Positions 26,093 through 34,196 of a stretch of 58,728 bases of DNA are shown one piece after another. The stretch spans positions 1 to 58,728 of the forward strand of contig JAQWIK010000096.1 in the NCBI GenBank assembly GCA_029248915.1, given 5' to 3'. The notes beneath the pieces were generated by a model. It was not told where the DNA came from. It did not search any database and saw nothing but the letters and a program-made list of their open reading frames with translations. Origin of the DNA: Paracoccaceae bacterium (lineage in GTDB: Bacteria > Pseudomonadota > Alphaproteobacteria > Rhodobacterales > Rhodobacteraceae). Position numbers and translations under genes: made by a program. The stretch's first letter is position 1, and every line of letters starts with the position of its first letter.

Positions 26093-26524
26093 ATGAATGA
26101 ACATGTAAATTTGGTAAAACTAAGCGTAGGATCTAAAACCGTTTCTGACCTTGCAGACTGGCAAAGTAACCCAAGAGCAAAGGGAGCTGACGGCAATCCT
26201 CGTCATGTGACCCGGATGTGGCCCAAGCGCGAAAAAGAGATTACCAACGGCGGTTCAATTTATTGGGTAATTAAAGGTCAGATTCAATGCAGACAAACGA
26301 TAATCCGGCTTGATGAAATCATTGGTAATGATGGGATACGGAGATGTGCAATTGTTCTAGAAAAGAGTTTGGTGTTAACGACCGTTGCGAACAGGCGCGC
26401 CTTTCAAGGCTGGCGCTACCTAAATCCAATTGATTCACCCAATGATTTAAATGCTTTACGTCAAAACGAAGAACCCTTACCTGCGTCTTTAGCTGGAGCT
26501 TTAGCTGACATAGGCGTGATTTAA
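26093..26524 (+). CDS. DUF1489 protein
   Basis: Alphaproteobacterial DUF1489 family. Starting at the ATG at 26093, the product is 143 residues beginning NEHVNLVKLSVGSKTV, with SLADW-like DLADWQSNPR, HVTRMWPKREKEITNGGSIYWVIKGQI, CRQTIIRLDEII and RAFQGWRYLNPIDSP, all family blocks. The site GGAAG lies 5 bp before this ATG. An upstream in-frame start at 25991 would add 34 residues without family similarity. Function is unknown. Divergent from nrdJ; its stop region overlaps the convergent hisG by 4 bp. Confidence 0.85.
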   Translation: MNEHVNLVKLSVGSKTVSDLADWQSNPRAKGADGNPRHVTRMWPKREKEITNGGSIYWVIKGQIQCRQTIIRLDEIIGNDGIRRCAIVLEKSLVLTTVANRRAFQGWRYLNPIDSPNDLNALRQNEEPLPASLAGALADIGVI

Positions 26525-27216
26525 TTTCCTGTTTCCAATTTCTTTAATAATAAGTTTGCCACCTGATCTTCCTCTTCAGAAAGATTGGCAACCAAGGATT
26601 TAAAAAGGGTAGCTTGTGATTTAAGTATTACCCCATCTGATAAAATCTTAAGATGATTGGCCTTTAAGGTATCTCCCGTCGACGTTATATCTGCAATAGC
26701 CTCAGCCAAACCATTTTTAACTGCGCCTTCAGTAGCGCCCTGACTATCGACAATTTGATAATCTGCTACGCCAGCTTTTATAAGAAATTCTCGAAGTAAT
26801 CGATGATACTTGGTTGCAATCCGTAAGCGATATCCATTTTTTTCTCTAAACTGCGCTGAAACAGCATCTAAGTCATCTAAAGAATCGACATCAATCCAGA
26901 AACCAGGAACTGCAATAATCAAATTTGCAAACCCAAAACCTAGTTCTGAAATAGGCTCTACCAATCGACTAAATCGAGCCAACTTTTCTTTAATTAAATC
27001 TGTTCCAGTAACACCAAAGTGTAAACGGCCAGAAGAAAGTTCGCGAGGTATTTCGTTAGCTGACAGAAAAATAAGCTGAACACCTTTTATACCGTCAATA
27101 CGGCCAGCATACTCTCTGTCTGAATCACTTCGAACTAAATTAATTCCCCTCTCTGAAAACCAACCAAAAGTTTGATCCATTAATCGGCCTTTTGAGGGTA
27201 TGCCCAATCTAATCAT
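26521..27216 (-). CDS. hisG: ATP phosphoribosyltransferase catalytic subunit, short form
   Basis: First step of histidine biosynthesis, joining ATP and PRPP. At 231 residues it is the short HisG, lacking the C-terminal regulatory domain, and needs HisZ, whose gene is immediately upstream (8-bp overlap). Motifs are LGIPSKGRLMDQTF, GVTGTDLIKE, GTDL-following SELGFGFANLIIAVP, RIATKYHRLLREFL and the PRPP loop IVDSQGATEGAVKNGLAEAIADI. The rest of the his pathway is not in the window. Converges on DUF1489 with a 4-bp overlap. Confidence 0.95.
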   Translation of the reverse strand: MIRLGIPSKGRLMDQTFGWFSERGINLVRSDSDREYAGRIDGIKGVQLIFLSANEIPRELSSGRLHFGVTGTDLIKEKLARFSRLVEPISELGFGFANLIIAVPGFWIDVDSLDDLDAVSAQFREKNGYRLRIATKYHRLLREFLIKAGVADYQIVDSQGATEGAVKNGLAEAIADITSTGDTLKANHLKILSDGVILKSQATLFKSLVANLSEEEDQVANLLLKKLETGN

Positions 27217-28297
27217 GATTATTTTGCCTCAACAAAAGGGTAAGATCAGGCCTCAAAATTGCTCCAACTGCTGGTATTTTTTTGCCTTGGCCAATTCTTT
27301 CAGTAAGTGCATCGTAGCGACCACCAGTGGCCACCGGAGAAAGATTTCTTTGAGTTTCTGAGTAAAACCCAAATACAAATCCATCATAATATTCCATGGA
27401 TGTTCGCCCATAGGATCCCTCAAAGTCCAAAAGATCTATGTTCACTCCATTTTTTTCTAAATAACTCAGTCGCTTGTGAAATTTGTTTACTGTGGCCTCG
27501 ATACCTGGCATTTTTTTTGATACTTTTTCCAAATGACCAAGGACAACTGCACAAGTGTCTTTCAAAGATAACAGGTCATCCAGAATTTTAACCTCTTCAG
27601 GGTTTATAGGATCCGTTTTAGTTTCCAAATTAATTTGTTCGAGCCGCTCTTTTATTTCATAAACATTTCTTGACCCAATAATTTCAAATTTATCGAGTAA
27701 CTTATTATAGTCTTCAAGATTTCGATTTGGATAGGGTTTTGAAGATAACCCTGAGAATTGGTTTAAAAGCGTTCTAAAACGATTAGGGCGCCAGATATGT
27801 CTTAAAAGTGCATTTTTACGTGTTTCCGTAGTGGATAAAGACCGTACTGCAGCCATCAAAATACCAATATCACCAGTGGCTATTCTAACTGGGATGCGGT
27901 TAAGGGCTTCATTAACAAGCAAAAAAACTTCTGCATCCGCTTTTTCAGTATTAGCACCATCAAATATTTCATAACCAACTTGCAAAAATTCCCTAGGCCG
28001 ATCTGGAAACTCTTCTTGCCTTCTAAACACCTTACCACAATACGTATAACGTGCTGGTGACACACTGTTTGCCATGTGTTGCTCTACAATAGGAATAGTA
28101 AAATCAGGCCTAAGCATCATTTCTCCATAGACAGGATCATTAGTTATAAAAGCTCGGCCGCGAATATCTTCCCCATACAAATCAAGTAAAACATTTGAAA
28201 TCTGCAAAAAGTCTGGCTCAACGACTTCTGCGCCTGTTTTTTCAAAAACAGCAGCCAAATTTTTTGCTTCACTTAATATATCTTTTAGAACTGTCAT
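27209..28297 (-). CDS. hisZ: ATP phosphoribosyltransferase regulatory subunit
   Basis: A histidyl-tRNA-synthetase paralogue that forms the hetero-octameric ATP phosphoribosyltransferase with short HisG and mediates histidine feedback. The 362-residue protein retains class II synthetase-like motif 2 (MMLRPDFTIPIVEQHMAN and YTYCGKVFRRQEEFPDRPREFLQVGYEIF). It also has YYDGFVFGFYSE and, near the end, ATGGRYDALTERIG. It starts within the hisS stop codon (TAATG) and overlaps hisG by 8 bp, so hisS-hisZ-hisG are translationally chained, as in other alphaproteobacteria. Confidence 0.94.
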   Translation of the reverse strand: MTVLKDILSEAKNLAAVFEKTGAEVVEPDFLQISNVLLDLYGEDIRGRAFITNDPVYGEMMLRPDFTIPIVEQHMANSVSPARYTYCGKVFRRQEEFPDRPREFLQVGYEIFDGANTEKADAEVFLLVNEALNRIPVRIATGDIGILMAAVRSLSTTETRKNALLRHIWRPNRFRTLLNQFSGLSSKPYPNRNLEDYNKLLDKFEIIGSRNVYEIKERLEQINLETKTDPINPEEVKILDDLLSLKDTCAVVLGHLEKVSKKMPGIEATVNKFHKRLSYLEKNGVNIDLLDFEGSYGRTSMEYYDGFVFGFYSETQRNLSPVATGGRYDALTERIGQGKKIPAVGAILRPDLTLLLRQNNHD

Positions 28298-29769
28298 TAC
28301 TTATAGGCGCTTAATATTTCTCTAATTTTTTGAATAAGTTGATCACGCTGAACTGTGAACTGACTTGGCCTATCTTTCCATTCCTCCAAACTAGCTTCCT
28401 TAGAAAGTTTTTTACCTAAAATCAGATCTTTAATTTGGATTGTTCCACTATCTCGTTCTTCGGTACCCTGTATAATTGCGGCGGGAGACCGTCTATTATC
28501 TGCATACTTCAATTGGTTACCAAAATTTTTAGGATTACCAAGATAGACTTCGGAACGTATGCCAGCGTTCCGCAGCTCAGTCACTATTTCTTGATAATCA
28601 CTCATTCGATCTCGATCCATAACAGTCACGACGACTGGGCCTAAACCCATATGTGCTATACGCCCTTTTTCTTTTAATGCAGCTAAAAGCCTATCTACAC
28701 CAATTGATACACCCGTCGCAGGCACAACTTGTCCTGTAAAACGCTTGACTAAGTCATCATAGCGGCCACCACCAGAAACTGATCCAAACTGCCTTTTTCT
28801 TCCTTTTTCATCAAAAATTTCAAAGGTAAGCTCAGCTTCATAAACTGGGCCCGTGTAATAGCCCAAGCCTCTTACTACTGATGGATCAACTGAAATTTTA
28901 TTACTACCATATCCACCGGCATCAAAAAGCTCTGCCATCTTTTCCAGCTCATTAACTCCCTCTATCCCTACCGCAGAAGTACCAATCAAATTTTTTAGAT
29001 TTTTCAGTGTCGTCTCAATATTAGTGCCTCTAGAGGTTAAGAATGCGACAACCAGATCAGCTTCGCTATCAGAAAGACCAACTCCATCAATGTAAGCCCC
29101 AGATGCATCAAGTCGGCCTTTACCTAATAATTGCCTGATGCCAGTTTCCCCAACTTTATCAAATTTATCAACTGTTCGAAGTATCGCATCTCTTTTCGAG
29201 ACTTCCTGAACTTTCATATTCTCAAGGACGCCGTTTAGAACCTTGCGGTTATTGGTTTTAATTATGTAGTCACCCTCTGAAATGCCTACATTTTCAAGCG
29301 CATCAGAAAGAAGCATACAAATTTCTGAATCTGATGCTATACTTGATGAACCCACCGTATCGGCATCACATTGATAAAACTGCCTAAAACGACCTGGACC
29401 CGGTTTCTCATTTCTCCAAACAGCGCCCATAGAATACCTACGGTATGGCGTTGGAAGTTCGTTTCTGTATTGGGCATAGACCCTTGCTAATGGGGCAGTC
29501 AAATCATATCGAAGAGCTAACCAATCTTGATCATCTTCCTGCCAAGCAAATACACCTTCATTAGGCTGGTCTACATCCGGTAAAAATTTTCCAAGCGATT
29601 CAACAGTTTCAACGGCGGAGCTTTCAAGGGCCTCAAAACCATAGCTATGATATATGTCCGCTATATTTTGCAACATCTGGTTTCGTTCTGTAACTTCGGA
29701 ACCAAAATAATCACGAAAACCTTTCGGCGTGAGAGCTTTTGGTCTATTTTGTTTTTTATCTTTAGCCAT
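28297..29769 (-). CDS. hisS: Histidine--tRNA ligase
   Basis: Class II aminoacyl-tRNA synthetase charging tRNA-His. The preferred start MAKDKK at 29769 gives 490 residues; an ATG ten codons upstream at 29799 is less likely. Motifs are [60 protein letters not shown] (motif 2), the histidine A loop [14 protein letters not shown] and motif 3 [12 protein letters not shown]. The C-terminal anticodon domain has [27 protein letters not shown]. First gene of the hisS-hisZ-hisG unit. No histidine leader peptide or T-box is seen upstream. Confidence 0.95.
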   Translation of the reverse strand: MAKDKKQNRPKALTPKGFRDYFGSEVTERNQMLQNIADIYHSYGFEALESSAVETVESLGKFLPDVDQPNEGVFAWQEDDQDWLALRYDLTAPLARVYAQYRNELPTPYRRYSMGAVWRNEKPGPGRFRQFYQCDADTVGSSSIASDSEICMLLSDALENVGISEGDYIIKTNNRKVLNGVLENMKVQEVSKRDAILRTVDKFDKVGETGIRQLLGKGRLDASGAYIDGVGLSDSEADLVVAFLTSRGTNIETTLKNLKNLIGTSAVGIEGVNELEKMAELFDAGGYGSNKISVDPSVVRGLGYYTGPVYEAELTFEIFDEKGRKRQFGSVSGGGRYDDLVKRFTGQVVPATGVSIGVDRLLAALKEKGRIAHMGLGPVVVTVMDRDRMSDYQEIVTELRNAGIRSEVYLGNPKNFGNQLKYADNRRSPAAIIQGTEERDSGTIQIKDLILGKKLSKEASLEEWKDRPSQFTVQRDQLIQKIREILSAYK

Positions 29770-29883
29770 TTGAGGTTTCCTAGGGCGTTTATGTATCAAT
29801 CATCTAGCGATTTCCCATTCAATGAGCAAGCAATGCGAGATTACATTCTTGATTGTTCTATTTAACCAACTACTTGAATTTGT

Positions 29884-30549
29884 ATGAAACGGGTTTTAAT
29901 TTTTGGAAATTCTGGGGGAATAGGCACAGCCTTACAAGAAAAGTGCGTCGCCGAAGGCTATACTGTGGTTGGTCTTTCACGAAGCCAAAATGGTCTGGAT
30001 TTATCAGATGAAAGCTCGATTAATTCTGCTGTACAAAAATTAGAAGGTACATTCGACCAAATATTTATTACTACGGGAGCCCTTGTGGTGAATTCAGCAG
30101 AACCAGAAAAAACTATTCGGCAGTTTAATTCTAATGCAGCGATCGATCAGTTTATCACAAATGCCATAGGACCAACTCTTGTTTTAAAAAATATTAAAAA
30201 ACTAATAGATAAAAATTCAAATTGTTTTATCGGTGTTTTATCAGCAAGAGTCGGCTCCATTGGCGACAATAAGTTGGGTGGCTGGTATAGCTACAGAGCA
30301 TCGAAGGCTGCTTTAAATCAATTTATCCGAACTGCAGCTATCGAATATTCTCGTTCATTTCCTAGTTTAACGTGCGTTGCTATTCATCCCGGAACAGTTA
30401 GAACAAATTTCACCAAAAAATATCTTGGCCGTCATCCTGCTATTTCACCTGAAGAAGCTTCAATAAATATTTTACGGCTAGCTGAAAATTTAACACCAGA
30501 AGCTTCTGGGGAATTTTTTGACTGGGGTAGAAAACCAGTACCTTGGTAG
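29884..30549 (+). CDS. Short-chain dehydrogenase/reductase (C-factor-like)
   Basis: A 221-residue SDR resembling the CsgA/C-factor group. The nucleotide-binding motif is FGNSGGIGTALQEKC rather than the classical TGxxxGxG, with NSGGIG intact. The active site follows: GVLSARVGSIGDN with the catalytic serine, and YSYRASKAALNQF with Tyr-x-x-x-Lys, then AIHPGTVRT. The substrate is unknown. It is divergent from hisS (114 bp between the preferred starts) and converges on the MORN gene with 14 bp between. Confidence 0.8.
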   Translation: MKRVLIFGNSGGIGTALQEKCVAEGYTVVGLSRSQNGLDLSDESSINSAVQKLEGTFDQIFITTGALVVNSAEPEKTIRQFNSNAAIDQFITNAIGPTLVLKNIKKLIDKNSNCFIGVLSARVGSIGDNKLGGWYSYRASKAALNQFIRTAAIEYSRSFPSLTCVAIHPGTVRTNFTKKYLGRHPAISPEEASINILRLAENLTPEASGEFFDWGRKPVPW

Positions 30550-30563
30550 AAAATTTATATTAG

Positions 30564-31964
30564 TTAGTCGGAGCCCGTTTCAACCAATGCCCCATCATCC
30601 CACTTTCCACTGGCTGAATCTCCACTAGAAAACTTAATAGAGCCTCTACCCTGACGTTTACCTTTAACAAAACTACCCTGGTAGATATCGCCATTTGCGT
30701 AAGTCGCAATTCCGACCCCAGTAATCTCTCCATATTCCCAGTCACCTGTGTATTTAAAACCATCAGCTAAAGTGATTGTACCAATTCCGTGGCGTTGACC
30801 CACCAAATAGTCACCTTCATAGATCATGCCGTCTGTGAAGGTCGCTTTGCCTACACCGTTTCGCTTACCTTCCTTCCAATTACCCTCATAAACATAGCCG
30901 TTTTCAAAACGCATGACGCCATACCCATGATACATGGCGTTGCGAAATAAGCCTTCATAAACTGCATTATTAGGATAAGTAGCTTTTCCTTTGCCTTCAA
31001 TAATACCAGACAGCCACTCACCAGAGTAACTTGAACCATCAGGATATATTATCTTGCCAAGACCATCAGCCAAACCGTTTGAGAAAGTCCCCGCATATTG
31101 AGAACCATCGGGGTATATTACTTCACCCTCACCCTTTATCTGACCTTCCTGCCAATTTCCCTCATATTTGTATCCATCTGCGCCAATGAACTTACCTTGT
31201 CCGCTTCGCTGATCGTCGGCGAAGTTACCCTGATAGAGGTCACCATTTGCATAAGTTACCTTACCCAAACCCTCTCTACGTCCATTAACAAGGGTACCCA
31301 TGTAAACATCTCCATTTTTTTGAGATAATTCACCCTCTCCATTAATTTCACCAGCTTTCCAAGTTCCCTCATAGGCAAGTCCTTCAGGCATCTCGAGACG
31401 ACCCGTACCTTCACGGACTCCTTTTGACACATCGCCTGTATAAATTGATCCATCTGGATAGGTCACTTTTGCGGTACCTTGCTTAACTCCATTATCCCAC
31501 GTCCCGTCGTAAATATACCCATCAGGACTATTCATAATTCCATTTCCATCATGCATGGCATCAAGAAACGTTCCTTGGTAAGTTGTTCCATTGGCATATT
31601 TTGCATATCCAACACCAGTTATGCTTCCGTTGATCCATTCACCCTCGTATGTACCACCATCACTAAAAGTGATTTTTCCACTTCCTTCTGGCTTACCCTT
31701 CACGAAACTCCCAATGTAAACAGAACCATTTGGAAAAAGAGCCTCACCTTGTCCATTTATTTCACCTTCAAACCACTCACCAACATATCGATAGCCATTT
31801 GGTAACTCATAAGTTCCATTTCCATGTGGCAACCCATTTAAAAATTCGCCCTCATAAGCCCCACCATCTCCATATTCTTGCGTTCCATTAGATGTTTGCG
31901 AAAAAGCTGCATTCCCACTTACAAAAAATGTGACGATTAGAATAAAGATGTGACTAAATTTCAT
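30564..31964 (-). CDS. Secreted protein of 19 MORN repeats
   Basis: A 466-residue protein with a clear signal peptide (FSHIFILIVTFFVSGNAAFS). After 29 N-terminal residues the whole remainder is 19 uninterrupted repeats of exactly 23 residues (29 + 19 x 23 = 466). Each follows the pattern Y-x-G-x-W/F-x-x-G-x-x-x-G-x-G-x-x-x-x-x-x-G, the MORN motif; most units contain a DG or NG turn before Y. No catalytic domain is attached. MORN arrays form elongated beta-sheet platforms for protein or lipid binding; in bacteria their roles are mostly unknown. The export signal points to the periplasm or surface. Repeats 1-9 resemble 10-18 in register, suggesting a block duplication. Confidence 0.9.
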   Translation of the reverse strand: MKFSHIFILIVTFFVSGNAAFSQTSNGTQEYGDGGAYEGEFLNGLPHGNGTYELPNGYRYVGEWFEGEINGQGEALFPNGSVYIGSFVKGKPEGSGKITFSDGGTYEGEWINGSITGVGYAKYANGTTYQGTFLDAMHDGNGIMNSPDGYIYDGTWDNGVKQGTAKVTYPDGSIYTGDVSKGVREGTGRLEMPEGLAYEGTWKAGEINGEGELSQKNGDVYMGTLVNGRREGLGKVTYANGDLYQGNFADDQRSGQGKFIGADGYKYEGNWQEGQIKGEGEVIYPDGSQYAGTFSNGLADGLGKIIYPDGSSYSGEWLSGIIEGKGKATYPNNAVYEGLFRNAMYHGYGVMRFENGYVYEGNWKEGKRNGVGKATFTDGMIYEGDYLVGQRHGIGTITLADGFKYTGDWEYGEITGVGIATYANGDIYQGSFVKGKRQGRGSIKFSSGDSASGKWDDGALVETGSD

Positions 31965-32053
31965 CAGCTGAGTCCCTGCTCGTATACTTTACGTTCTAAC
32001 CTAATAACAGAACACTCCGGTTACAATGTTTTCTTTAATTAGTTTTCGTTGGA

Positions 32054-32284
32054 TCACCAATGTGGTGGTTTATCACCTAAGACAATACCACTTAAATCGT
32101 TACGTTCTGTTTCTTTTTGCGTCAAGAAATTCACTTGTTTAGTAAGTTGTTCCAATACACGACCTTGCCTCGTAATCATATCGGATAAATCTTCAATATC
32201 CTTTGTAAGATAGGAAATTTTTGTTTCATTTTCAGTTAGCCGTAAACTTGTTGAGCTAGCACCATTTTCTTCTGTTTTACCCAT
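32054..32284 (-). CDS. slyX: SlyX-like protein
   Basis: A 76-residue protein, normal for SlyX. It has an acidic N-terminus and a central heptad-type coiled coil (RLTENETKISYLTKDIEDLSDMITRQGRVLEQLTKQVNFLTQK). The hallmark C-terminal GDKPPHW replaces the usual PPHY. Function of SlyX is unknown; it is predicted to be a small coiled-coil cytosolic protein. It lies between the MORN gene and the leuA leader, transcribed away from leuA. Confidence 0.85.
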   Translation of the reverse strand: MGKTEENGASSTSLRLTENETKISYLTKDIEDLSDMITRQGRVLEQLTKQVNFLTQKETERNDLSGIVLGDKPPHW

Positions 32285-32400
32285 TATTTCTCACATTATT
32301 AATAGAATTTCCACGGTTTCAGCTTTTATACATAAACAAAAAACCTCTGTTGTTAAGAATTATATGGATATTTTCCACAGTGACTTTAAACAAAACTGGG

Positions 32401-32428
32401 TTTTCATTTTTTAACAACGGTGTATAGT
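32401..32428 (+). promoter_or_regulatory. Putative leuA promoter (-10 TATAGT at 32423-32428)
   Basis: TATAGT at 32423-32428 is a good -10. TTTTCA at 32401-32406, 16 bp upstream, is a weaker -35. A start 6-7 bases after the -10 falls at about 32434-32436, exactly on the ATG of the leader peptide (32435), which has no ribosome site. The transcript would therefore be leaderless. This is inferred from spacing and not measured. Confidence 0.45.
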
Positions 32429-32434
32429 CCGAAT

Positions 32435-32518
32435 ATGATTTGTAAAGTAATAGCAATACCTACTTCTAAAGAGGCGCAGTTAACACCTGGACTGCGACTG
32501 CTACTAGGCTGCCTCTGA
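32435..32518 (+). CDS. leuL: Leucine leader peptide of the leuA attenuator
   Basis: A 27-codon ORF beginning MICKVIAI and ending LRLLLGCL then TGA at 32516-32518. Six of 27 codons are leucine, five within the last eight (CTG, CTG, CTA, CTA, CTC). It sits 79 bp upstream of leuA on the same strand and its last leucine codon and stop lie inside the 5' arm of a 10-bp GC-rich hairpin. This is the standard architecture of a leucine-responsive attenuator: stalling at the leucine codons changes RNA folding. No ribosome-binding site precedes the ATG; a -10 box ends 6 bases upstream, so it may be translated from a leaderless mRNA, as known for rhizobial trpL. Far too short for ordinary gene callers. 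Confidence 0.8.
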   Translation: MICKVIAIPTSKEAQLTPGLRLLLGCL

Positions 32519-32566
32519 GCGTGCCATTGTCTGGTGCGACCGCTCAGAGGGGCAGATTACCGCACC
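32509..32566 (+). promoter_or_regulatory. leuA attenuator hairpin and competing pairing
   Basis: Bases 32512-32521 pair perfectly with 32541-32550 (10 bp). After a 2-base bulge (32551-32552), 32509-32511 pair with 32553-32555. The 19-base loop contains GGTGCG (32533-32538), which is complementary to CGCACC at 32561-32566. That second pairing either forms an H-type pseudoknot or competes with the stem. No U-tract follows, so a classical intrinsic terminator is not evident; control could act through Rho or through translation of leuA, whose ATG is 31 bases after 32566. Confidence 0.65.
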
Positions 32567-32597
32567 GCCAAATTAGTAGAAAAAACGAGATCCAAAA

Positions 32598-34166
32598 ATG
32601 AAAACACAAGTAGAAAAAGACCGTGTAGTAATTTTCGACACCACACTAAGAGATGGCGAACAGTCACCTGGAGCCACTATGACCCATGAGGAAAAGTTAG
32701 AAATTGCAGAGCTCCTTGATGATATGGGGGTTGATATTATTGAAGCAGGTTTTCCTATTGCATCAGAAGGTGACTTTAAGGCAGTAAGTGAAATTGCAGA
32801 GCGTAGCAAAACAGCTGTTATATGTGGTCTAGCAAGGGCTAATTTTGGGGATATTGATCGTTGCTGGGATGCAGTGAGAAATTCAAATAAACCAAGAATT
32901 CATACATTCATTGGAACGTCACCATTGCACCGGGCGATACCAAATTTAGACAAAGATGAGATGGCTGAAAAAATTCATGATACAGTTACACATGCCAGAA
33001 ATTTGTGTGATAATATTCAGTGGTCTCCAATGGATGCAACTAGAACAGAACATGATTACCTGTGTCGTGTTGTGGAAATTTCTATAAAAGCTGGAGCAAC
33101 AACAATAAATATCCCAGACACCGTCGGCTATACGGCGCCGCTTGAGTCAGCGGACCTTATAAAAATGCTAATAGAAAAAGTGCCTGGAGCTGACGAAGTT
33201 ATATTTGCAACCCACTGCCATAATGATTTGGGCATGGCTACAGCAAATTCTTTAGCTGCAGTAGAGGGTGGCGCTAGGCAGATTGAGTGCACAATAAATG
33301 GATTAGGCGAACGTGCAGGTAACACAGCCTTAGAAGAAGTAGTTATGGCATTAAAAGTCCGTGGTGATATCATGCCATTTTATACCAATATAAACACATC
33401 AAAAATAATGAATATATCTAGACGCGTTGCATCCGTTTCAGGTTTTCCAGTTCAATTCAATAAAGCAATAGTAGGAAAAAATGCATTTGCACATGAAAGC
33501 GGTATTCATCAAGACGGAATGTTAAAAAATTCTGAAACATTTGAGATTATGCGACCAGAAGATGTTGGACTATCAGCCACAAATTTAGTTTTAGGAAAAC
33601 ATTCAGGACGGGCTGCTCTTCGATCAAAATTGGAAGAGTTAGGCTATAACCTGGCTGACAACCAATTGAAGGATGTATTTGTCAGGTTCAAGGAATTAGC
33701 CGATCGCAAGAAAGAAGTTTATGATGAAGATCTAATCGCTCTCATGCAGGCAGGCGAAGATGCTGTAAATGATCACATTGTTTTAAATGAATTGAGGGTA
33801 GTCTGTGGCACAAATGGACCTCAAGAAGCGGTAATGACATTAACAGTTGGCGGACTGGAATCTTCTACCACAGCCACTGGAGATGGACCAGTGGATGCTA
33901 CATTTAACGCAGTACAAGCACTCTATCAGCATAATGCCCACCTTCAATTATACCAAGTTCACGCAGTCACTGAGGGCACAGATGCTCAGGCTACTGTTTC
34001 TGTTCGAATGGAAGAGGATGGAAATATAGCTACCGGACAATCTGCTGATACTGATACTGTTGTCGCCAGTGCAAAAGCATATATCAACGCTCTAAATAGG
34101 TTATTTATCCGCAGAGGAAAAATTGGGCAAAACAAGCGGGAAGTTAATTGGAAAGATGTTTCATAG
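32598..34166 (+). CDS. leuA: 2-isopropylmalate synthase
   Basis: First committed step of leucine synthesis: acetyl-CoA plus 2-oxoisovalerate. The 522-residue long form has the catalytic TIM barrel (VIFDTTLRDGEQSPGATMT, ICGLARA, EAGFPIASEGDF, the metal-binding HCHNDLGMATANSLAAVEGGARQIE and NGLGERAGNTALEEVVMAL). It continues with the linker (HESGIHQDGMLKN) and the C-terminal LeuA allosteric domain with ATVSVRMEEDG, which confers leucine feedback. Upstream lies the leader peptide and hairpin described above, so both attenuation and allostery are expected. The ribosome site is weak (GAG 7 bases before ATG). It converges on the RNase E/G-like gene with 30 bp between. Confidence 0.96.
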   Translation: MKTQVEKDRVVIFDTTLRDGEQSPGATMTHEEKLEIAELLDDMGVDIIEAGFPIASEGDFKAVSEIAERSKTAVICGLARANFGDIDRCWDAVRNSNKPRIHTFIGTSPLHRAIPNLDKDEMAEKIHDTVTHARNLCDNIQWSPMDATRTEHDYLCRVVEISIKAGATTINIPDTVGYTAPLESADLIKMLIEKVPGADEVIFATHCHNDLGMATANSLAAVEGGARQIECTINGLGERAGNTALEEVVMALKVRGDIMPFYTNINTSKIMNISRRVASVSGFPVQFNKAIVGKNAFAHESGIHQDGMLKNSETFEIMRPEDVGLSATNLVLGKHSGRAALRSKLEELGYNLADNQLKDVFVRFKELADRKKEVYDEDLIALMQAGEDAVNDHIVLNELRVVCGTNGPQEAVMTLTVGGLESSTTATGDGPVDATFNAVQALYQHNAHLQLYQVHAVTEGTDAQATVSVRMEEDGNIATGQSADTDTVVASAKAYINALNRLFIRRGKIGQNKREVNWKDVS

Positions 34167-34196
34167 ACCAAAAATTAATGATCACATTTAAATAAG

